NCBI GenBank assembly: GCA_947168525.1
Contig: CAMVMG010000008.1
Span: 1-64,000 of the forward strand
Direction: 5' to 3'
DNA length: 64,000 nucleotides
Source: an uncultured Bacteroidales bacterium
Lineage (GTDB): Bacteria; Bacteroidota; Bacteroidia; Bacteroidales; UBA932
Position numbers and translations under genes: made by a program. This document shows, in pieces, positions 58,619-64,000 of this stretch (position 1 is its first letter; each line of letters opens with the position of its first letter). The notes under the pieces are model-generated. The model was given only the letters and a program-made list of their open reading frames with translations, was not told where the DNA came from and searched no databases.

Positions 58619-60408
58619 ATGAACTGAAGATACTGCCGAAGAATATTGCCGACATGATCGCCGCGGGAGAAGTGGTCCAGCGGCCGGCTTCCGTGGTGAA
58701 GGAATTGATGGAGAACGCCGTCGATGCCGGCGCCACGGATATCAAGGTCATCGTCACCGACGCCGGACGCACCCTGATCCAGGTAATCGACAACGGCTGC
58801 GGCATGAGCCCGGACGACGCCGTCTTGTGCTTCGAGCGGCATGCCACCTCCAAACTGTCTTCGGCCGAAGACCTGCACCACATCCTTACCTTCGGCTTCC
58901 GCGGAGAAGCCCTCGCCTCCATCGCCGCCGTGTCGGAAATGACCCTCCGCACCCGGACGGAAGGCCAGGAACTGGGCGTGGAAGTGACCATGGCCGGGGC
59001 CGAACACACCGGAACCCGGGAAGTAAGTTGCCCCACAGGCTGCAACTTCGCCGTCCGTAATCTGTTCTACAACATCCCGGCCCGCCGGAAATTCCTGAAG
59101 TCGGACAACGTGGAGCTCCGCCACATCGTGGAAGAATTCCAGCGGGTGGCTCTCACCCGCCCGGATCTGGCCTTCTCGCTGTCCCACAACGGAAAAGACA
59201 TCCACGTGGTAAAGCCGTCCAAATCCCTGAAATTCAGAATCCAGGACCTGCTTGGGCCCACCATCACCGGCGACATGGTGGATATCTCGGCCGAAACAAC
59301 CCTGGTCTCGGTCCGGGGGTATGTCGGCCGCCCGGAAAGCGCCCGGAAAGTGCTGGGAAATCAGTTTTTCTTTGTGAACGGACGCTACTTCCGGAGCCCG
59401 TATCTGCACAAGGCTGTGATGAAGGCCTACGAAAACCTGATTCCGGACGGGGTCACCCCCTCTTACTTTATTTTCCTGGAGATGGACCCATCCTCCATGG
59501 ACGTGAACATCCATCCCACCAAGACGGAGATCAAGTTCGAGGAAGACCAGATGCTGTTCCAGACCCTGCTGGCCGCCGTCAAGGAGGCCATGGGTCGCAG
59601 CAGCGTGGCCGGGTCCATCGAGTTCGACAACCCGGAGGCCCGGGAAATTCCCGTCATGGGGCCCCGCTTCGACGAATACCGGCCTTCCAGCATCCCCTCC
59701 GTGGGGCTGGACCCGGGATACGACCCGTTCCTGGAGATGCCGGCCCCGGACAGCGGCCGGTCGTCGGATGGCGACTACAGCTATTCCTCCCACATTGACA
59801 AAAGCCAGAACTACGGTGCGCTGTTTGAGGACCGCACCCTGCCCACGGCGCAGGTCCTGGTAGTCCAGGGAAAATATATTCTCACCCAGAGTGCTTCCGG
59901 GCTCATGATCGTGCACGTGCGGCGTGCCCGGGAGCGTGTCCTGTACGACCGCTTCCTGCAGGCGCTGGACACCGGCGAGCACCTGAGCCAGCAAACGCTG
60001 TTCCCGGTGCAGGTGAACGTGGGCGTGGAAGCCTGCCTGCTGTTCCGTGAGCATGCAGAAATGCTGGGGCAGCTGGGCTTTGACATCGCGCCCTTCGGAC
60101 AAGACACCGTGGTAGTGAACGGCGTTCCCGAGGGCTTCGACGCGGCCCCGGGCAAGGTGGAAACCCTGGTGGGAGACCTTCTCCTGATCCTCCGGGACGA
60201 CCACAACTCGCTGCCGGGCGTAATGGCGCAGGCATCGGCCCAGAAGTTTGCCCTGCTGGGGGCCTCCGGCAACGGCAAACTGCTTTCCCCTACAGAGGCC
60301 CAGCACCTGGTAGACACCCTTCTGCAAAGGCCCAATCCTGAATTTACGGCCACCGGGCGGCGCATCATCGCCATCGTACCGGCCGATGAACTTGAAAAAC
60401 AATTCTAA
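58612..60408 (+). CDS. DNA mismatch repair protein MutL
   Basis: 598 residues. The N-terminal GHKL ATPase is intact ('ELMENAVDAGATDIKV', 'VIDNGCGM', 'TFGFRGEALASIAAV'), as is the transducer domain ('FFVNGRYFRSPYLHKAVMKA'). In the C-terminal dimerisation domain the endonuclease motif DQHAxxE reads 'VHVRRARE' (residues 434-441), and the later metal-binding ACR and CPHGRP-type motifs read 'ASAQKFA' and 'TATGRRI'. The protein therefore seems to lack the latent nuclease found in most MutL proteins. It starts within a REP-like sequence and is followed at once by the rhomboid gene. Confidence 0.94.
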   Translation: MTNELKILPKNIADMIAAGEVVQRPASVVKELMENAVDAGATDIKVIVTDAGRTLIQVIDNGCGMSPDDAVLCFERHATSKLSSAEDLHHILTFGFRGEALASIAAVSEMTLRTRTEGQELGVEVTMAGAEHTGTREVSCPTGCNFAVRNLFYNIPARRKFLKSDNVELRHIVEEFQRVALTRPDLAFSLSHNGKDIHVVKPSKSLKFRIQDLLGPTITGDMVDISAETTLVSVRGYVGRPESARKVLGNQFFFVNGRYFRSPYLHKAVMKAYENLIPDGVTPSYFIFLEMDPSSMDVNIHPTKTEIKFEEDQMLFQTLLAAVKEAMGRSSVAGSIEFDNPEAREIPVMGPRFDEYRPSSIPSVGLDPGYDPFLEMPAPDSGRSSDGDYSYSSHIDKSQNYGALFEDRTLPTAQVLVVQGKYILTQSASGLMIVHVRRARERVLYDRFLQALDTGEHLSQQTLFPVQVNVGVEACLLFREHAEMLGQLGFDIAPFGQDTVVVNGVPEGFDAAPGKVETLVGDLLLILRDDHNSLPGVMAQASAQKFALLGASGNGKLLSPTEAQHLVDTLLQRPNPEFTATGRRIIAIVPADELEKQF

Positions 60409-61071
60409 ATGAACGGAAGACCCTCTTTCCTTGAAAATATTCCGGTGGTAACCCGGAACCTCCTGTATGTGAACATCATCATGTTCGTGGCATCGCTGAT
60501 CAACCCCACGTTCATGCAGGACACCTTCGCCATGGCTTTCCCGCTGTCCACGCAGTTCCGCTGGTGGCAGCCGGTCACCCACCTGTTCATGCATGCCAAC
60601 TTCATGCACATTTTCTTTAACATGTACTCCCTGGTGATGTTCGGCATGGTGGTGGAACGGGCTCTGGGCACCAAGAAGTTCATCTGGTTCTACCTGATTA
60701 CCGGATTCGGGGCGGTGCTGCTGCACACCGGCGTTGAGTTCCTGGAGGTGCACTCGCTCCTGCAAGAATATCCGGGCATGGACCCGCAGTATATCTACAA
60801 CAGCATCCCCGGTGTCCTGGGTGCCTCCGGCGCCGTTTACGGCGTGCTGGTGGGCTTTGCCATGCTGTATCCCCATGCCAAGCTCACCCTGATCTTCCCG
60901 CCCATCACCCTGGACGCCAAATGGTGGGTAATCATCTTTATCGGCATCGAGCTGGTCACCGGCATCACCGGCACGCAGATGGGGGTGGCCCACTTCGCCC
61001 ACCTGGGCGGCGCCCTGTTCGGCTGGCTGCTCATCCGCTACTGGCGCAAGACCGGAAAACTGTACAGATAA
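60409..61071 (+). CDS. rhomboid-family intramembrane serine protease
   Basis: 220 residues with six membrane segments. Catalytic Ser is in 'LGASGAVYGVLVGF', His in the last helix 'VAHFAHLGGALFGWLL'; the conserved 'HLFMHANFMHIFFNMYSL' helix is present. It cleaves membrane proteins within the bilayer; substrates are unknown. The ATG directly follows the mutL stop. Confidence 0.93.
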   Translation: MNGRPSFLENIPVVTRNLLYVNIIMFVASLINPTFMQDTFAMAFPLSTQFRWWQPVTHLFMHANFMHIFFNMYSLVMFGMVVERALGTKKFIWFYLITGFGAVLLHTGVEFLEVHSLLQEYPGMDPQYIYNSIPGVLGASGAVYGVLVGFAMLYPHAKLTLIFPPITLDAKWWVIIFIGIELVTGITGTQMGVAHFAHLGGALFGWLLIRYWRKTGKLYR

Positions 61072-61072
61072 A

Positions 61073-62149
61073 ATGGCCAGGGAGAAGAAAAAACGGCACT
61101 GGCTGTCCCGGCTTTCATTCGGGACGGTGTCGCTGTTTTTCGCCGGACTGCTGCTCCTAAGCTACCTTTCCATGATCATCGACCCGGCCAAGGCCTGGTT
61201 TTTCACGCTGTTCGGCCTGCTGTACTTTCCGGTGCTCGTCGTGGTAGCCCTGCTGTTTGTCTGGTCGCTATTCCGCCGTTCCCGGATGCGGGGCCTGCTG
61301 CTGCTGGCGCTGCTTCCCTCGTTCTTTTTCTTCGGCCGGTACTACCAGTTCCGGACTCCGGAGGAAAGCACGCCCGCAACGGTGCGGCTGGTCTCCTACA
61401 ACGTGGGGCTATTCGCCCACGGAGACCATTTCTCCGACAGGGAGGTGCTGGCCGACAGCGTCTGCGCATATCTGAAAAAGACCGATGCAGATATCATCTT
61501 CCTGCAGGAGTTCTACCTCCCCAACAAGATGGACATCTCCTCCTGGCTCAAGCGGCATTTCCCCGGCTATTCGGCCGATTATTACGTCCTCACGGGAAAA
61601 GACGGCCAGTTCGGGAACGTGACGCTGAGCCGCCGTCCTGTGAAGGAGAAAGGGAAGATCGACTTCGAGAAATCCACCAACCTGGCGCTGTGGACAGACA
61701 TCCGCCTGGACAGCACCACGCTGCGCTTTTACAACTGCCACTTCGAGAGCTACAACATCTCGCTCCCCAACCTGGTGAAAAAGGACGGGGCCGTGGAAGA
61801 GACCGAGCGGAAGATGCGCCGCTCCATCCATGAGCGCCCGGCCCAGGTGGCGGAAGTGCTCAAAGGGGTGGACTCGGCCCCGGTGCGCTCTGTGGTCCTG
61901 GGAGACTTTAACGACAATCCCCTAAGTTACACTTATTTCCGTCTCCTGAAAGGACGGCGGGATTCCTTTGTAGAGGCCGGAAAGGGCTTCGGAGCCACCT
62001 ACCGGAGCCTGTGGCCGCTGCTACGCATAGACTATATCCTTTATCCGGAGGACCTTTCCGCCGTAACCTACAAGGTGGACAAGGTGCACTACTCCGACCA
62101 TTATCCTATCATCGCCACTTACTATGAAAGCGGAAGAAATCCTCGCTGA
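61073..62149 (+). CDS. membrane-anchored endonuclease/exonuclease/phosphatase-family protein
   Basis: 358 residues: two or three N-terminal membrane segments (~17-95), then an EEP domain with all main motifs ('LVSYNVG', 'IFLQEFY', 'FYNCHFES', 'LGDFNDNP', 'RIDYILY', 'YSDHYPI'). It would hydrolyse a phosphodiester or phosphomonoester outside the cytoplasm; DNA, nucleotide or lipid substrates are all possible. Its 3' end overlaps the next gene by 26 bases. Confidence 0.88.
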   Translation: MAREKKKRHWLSRLSFGTVSLFFAGLLLLSYLSMIIDPAKAWFFTLFGLLYFPVLVVVALLFVWSLFRRSRMRGLLLLALLPSFFFFGRYYQFRTPEESTPATVRLVSYNVGLFAHGDHFSDREVLADSVCAYLKKTDADIIFLQEFYLPNKMDISSWLKRHFPGYSADYYVLTGKDGQFGNVTLSRRPVKEKGKIDFEKSTNLALWTDIRLDSTTLRFYNCHFESYNISLPNLVKKDGAVEETERKMRRSIHERPAQVAEVLKGVDSAPVRSVVLGDFNDNPLSYTYFRLLKGRRDSFVEAGKGFGATYRSLWPLLRIDYILYPEDLSAVTYKVDKVHYSDHYPIIATYYESGRNPR

Positions 62150-62726
62150 GGCCCTGCGCACCCTGCGCGCGGGCGGTACTATCCTCTACCCCACCGACAC
62201 CGTCTGGGGGCTGGGCTGCGACGCCACCAACCCGGAAGCCGTGGCACGCATCTTTGAAATCAAGCACCGGGCCGATTCCAAATCGCTGGTGCTGCTGGCC
62301 TCGGACCTGGACATGGTAGCCAAATACGTGAAGGAAATCCCGGCTATGGCCGTGGACCTGGTGGAGGTGAACGACGCCCCCATGACCATCATCTATCCGG
62401 ATGCCGTCTCGGGAGCGCCCGGCACTCCCGGCGACCGCTGGCACCTGGCCTGGAACACCGTGGCCGAAGACGGATCGGTGGGCATCCGCATTCCGCAGAT
62501 GGACTGGTGCAAGCAGCTGGTTTTCAAGCTGGGACGGCCCGTCGTGAGCACATCGGCCAATATCTCCGGCGAGCCCACACCCGGGCGTTATTCTGAAATT
62601 GACCCCGCCATCAAGGAGGCGGTGGACTTTGTGGTTCCCCCGTCCGTAGACACCCAGAGCACCGGAAAAGCCTCGCAAATCTTGAAAGTGGGCCTGCGAG
62701 GCGAAATTGAGATTATCCGGAAGTAA
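62124..62726 (+). CDS. YrdC/Sua5-family threonylcarbamoyl-AMP synthase
   Basis: 200 residues. 'GGTILYPTDTVWGLGCDATN' and 'KSLVLLASDLDMV' mark the YrdC fold that makes threonylcarbamoyl-AMP for the t6A37 modification of ANN-decoding tRNAs; 'VSTSANISGEPTP' is near the end of the domain. It is the short form without the Sua5 C-terminal domain. Whether it is the only such enzyme in the genome cannot be seen here. Confidence 0.92.
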   Translation: MKAEEILAEALRTLRAGGTILYPTDTVWGLGCDATNPEAVARIFEIKHRADSKSLVLLASDLDMVAKYVKEIPAMAVDLVEVNDAPMTIIYPDAVSGAPGTPGDRWHLAWNTVAEDGSVGIRIPQMDWCKQLVFKLGRPVVSTSANISGEPTPGRYSEIDPAIKEAVDFVVPPSVDTQSTGKASQILKVGLRGEIEIIRK

Positions 62727-63466
62727 TGGAACTGTTTTACGCATATGAGGTTTCGGGCAAATACTGTCGCCTGGACGCCGAAGAAAGCGCCCACTGTGTA
62801 AAGGTCCTCCGGCACAGGGAGGGTGATGAGATTGATGTGACGGACGGTCTTGGCACCCTGTACCATTGCCGCCTTTCACTGGACAGTCCCAAAGGGGCCG
62901 AGGCAGAGATTCTGGAGACGCAAAGCGGCTTCGGAGCGCATCCCTACCACCTCACCGTAGGTTGCTGTCCCACCAAAAACAACGAGCGCTTCGAATGGTT
63001 CGTGGAAAAAGCCACCGAACTGGGCATAGACCGGATCGTCCCCCTCATTGGAGAACACTCTGAGCGCAAAGTCTACAAGACCGACCGGGCCCGGCGGATT
63101 GCCCTTTCGGCCACCAAGCAGTCCTTGAAAGGCCGGATTCCGGAAATAGCGGAACCGCTTTCAGTAAAAGACTTCATTTTCAGTTGCCATTATGGGCAAA
63201 ACGAAGACACTCTCTGCCTGATCGCCTACTGTTTCGAGGATCCTTCCGTCCCGCGCAGAAGCATCTGCGAAGTCCTGGAGAAAGCAATGGACGTGAAGGG
63301 CATTACCGTCCTGATCGGCCCGGAAGGGGATTTCTCTCCGGAAGAAGCCCAGCTTGCACTGGAGCACGGCTATATCCCTATCCATCTGGGGCCATCCCGC
63401 CTCCGCACGGAGACCGCCGCCGTCACCGCCGTTGAGGCCGTTTACTTGTGGAGCCTAACTCTCTAA
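62726..63466 (+). CDS. 16S rRNA (uracil(1498)-N(3))-methyltransferase
   Basis: 246 residues. N-terminal PUA-like part ('HCVKVLRHREGDEIDVTDG') and a SPOUT knot ('LIGPEGDFSPEEAQLAL', 'LGPSRLRTETAAVTAVEAV'). It methylates U1498 in 16S rRNA. Start overlaps the previous stop by 1 base (TAATG). The last codons ('LWSLTL') lie inside palindromic element B. Confidence 0.95.
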   Translation: MELFYAYEVSGKYCRLDAEESAHCVKVLRHREGDEIDVTDGLGTLYHCRLSLDSPKGAEAEILETQSGFGAHPYHLTVGCCPTKNNERFEWFVEKATELGIDRIVPLIGEHSERKVYKTDRARRIALSATKQSLKGRIPEIAEPLSVKDFIFSCHYGQNEDTLCLIAYCFEDPSVPRRSICEVLEKAMDVKGITVLIGPEGDFSPEEAQLALEHGYIPIHLGPSRLRTETAAVTAVEAVYLWSLTL

Positions 63467-63554
63467 TCCTGAGCCTTTTACGCTATACCCCTGTGTGTCC
63501 GTAGGTACACAGGAAAAGCACCAACTCGCTAATGATGAGCTATTTAGCCTCCAC
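63448..63554. repeat. 107-bp palindromic element, copy B
   Basis: Ends GTGGAGCCTAACT (left) and AGCTATTTAGCCTCCAC (right) match those of copy A (24076-24183); the centre CCCTGTGTGTCCGTAGGTACACAGG matches the core of copy A with some decay of the palindrome. The left end supplies the last codons and stop of rsmE, the right end the last codons and stop of the facing minus-strand gene (Val-Glu-Ala-Lys-stop). Confidence 0.7.
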
Positions 63555-64000
63555 CATCAGCCGCACGGCGCCCCAGGCCAGCAGGCTCTGGGCAATCAGG
63601 TAGGTGAACATGATCACGAACTCCCGCAGTTCAAAGCTGACCACGCCGAAGGTTCCCGCGGCGATGAGCGAGTCCGAGAAAGCAAACAGCAGGGCCCCAC
63701 AGAGGATTATCCACCAGGTGGAACGGTTTTCCTTGCAACGGACCACGCCGCACAGGGCGCAGAAGCCGAGCATCAGCAGCACAAAGCCGTACACGGCCAT
63801 CGGCACCAGTAAGGCGCCCTGTACCTTGAGCACCTTCACCAGCAGGAATACCAGCACCAGTACGCCGGCCACCCCGGAGAGCCAGCCCTTCCAGCCCATT
63901 CCTTTCCAGGACTGGATGCCGAAAAGCAGCATATAGAAAATATGGCCCACGAGGAATGCGGCAATGCCGCCGGCAAACAGGGGGAACGCGTCGCTGAGCA
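63540..64000 (-). CDS. YhhN/TMEM86-like membrane protein (partial)
   Basis: The frame is open from its TAG stop (63540-63542) to the right edge, so the N-terminus is outside the window. At least five membrane segments; 'FLVGHIFYMLLFG' and 'GALLFAFSDSLIA' recall the YhhN/TMEM86 lysoplasmalogenase family, which hydrolyses the vinyl ether of lysoplasmalogens. A GTG at 63950 is not the real start because the upstream codons clearly belong to the same protein. Confidence 0.75.
   Translation of the reverse strand, partial: LSDAFPLFAGGIAAFLVGHIFYMLLFGIQSWKGMGWKGWLSGVAGVLVLVFLLVKVLKVQGALLVPMAVYGFVLLMLGFCALCGVVRCKENRSTWWIILCGALLFAFSDSLIAAGTFGVVSFELREFVIMFTYLIAQSLLAWGAVRLMVEAK

Noticed and set aside
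58588..61002. 804-codon open frame antisense to mutL and the rhomboid gene
   Set aside because: A GC-rich shadow frame with no domain; its 5' end reads the REP-like sequence. The plus-strand genes are unmistakable.

Overview
The window looks like a chromosomal segment of a Bacteroidales bacterium, probably gut or rumen. It has a SusC/SusD pair, FISUMP and fimbrillin-type lipoproteins, many Cys-lipobox signal peptides, LytTR regulators, and promoters of the Bacteroidetes form TAnnTTTG (mostly TATCTTTG or TACTTTTG), two of them with a TTTG element 19 bp upstream and one with it 18 bp upstream. The genus cannot be fixed from the sequence alone. By eye, the first ~17 kb and the fimbrillin locus (47.8-49.4 kb) are less GC-rich than the rest.

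Layout. 1-532: noncoding left edge with nested GAGCCG inverted repeats, a tRNA-3'-end-like fragment and a hairpin, possibly an integration scar. 533-15741: a membrane LytTR regulator divergent from a polysaccharide utilisation locus (GH3, GLUG-GH3 fusion, SusC, SusD, a lipoprotein with an internal duplication, GH5), probably for a beta-glucan or related glucan. 15796-18752: an epimerase, a decayed AraC regulator, and an S37-type peptidase split by an in-frame TAG. 18916-24075: a branched-chain amino-acid fermentation operon (butyrate kinase, IlvE, TPR, four-subunit 2-oxoacid:ferredoxin oxidoreductase). 24190-35839: C1B peptidase, TMEM43-like protein, DacB, then an envelope operon (SurA-like lipoprotein, SurA, LptA/OstA-like, GalE, glucuronoyl esterase).

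35840-45861 is the most interesting locus. A LytTR two-component system faces an operon of two Cthe_2159-type beta-helix lipoproteins, a small secreted protein, a VTC-domain polyphosphate-polymerase-like enzyme, a DUF4956 membrane protein and a DUF2490 outer-membrane protein. The same motif, GTTC(G/A)(C/T)TGA(A/G), occurs as pairs spaced exactly 21 bp upstream of both beta-helix genes. This is the geometry expected of a LytTR dimer site, and it suggests one regulon that couples surface adhesins to synthesis of a polyanion. The unrelated LytTR gene at 533-1354 also has a 21-bp-spaced repeat, with a different motif, next to its promoter.

45931-58100 holds a small helical protein, a YARHG protein, a fimbrillin/FISUMP lipoprotein preceded by a 53-codon ORF, a kelch-TM-AraC one-component regulator with a GTG at its predicted transcription start, a GH29 fucosidase with a TlpA thioredoxin, RadA, a small lipoprotein, IspF, and a third membrane LytTR with an Omp85-like barrel. 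58280-63466 is a housekeeping cluster (small membrane protein, MutL, rhomboid, EEP hydrolase, YrdC/Sua5, RsmE). A YhhN-like membrane protein runs off the right edge. Two copies of a ~108-bp palindromic element (24076-24183 and 63448-63554) each sit between convergent genes.
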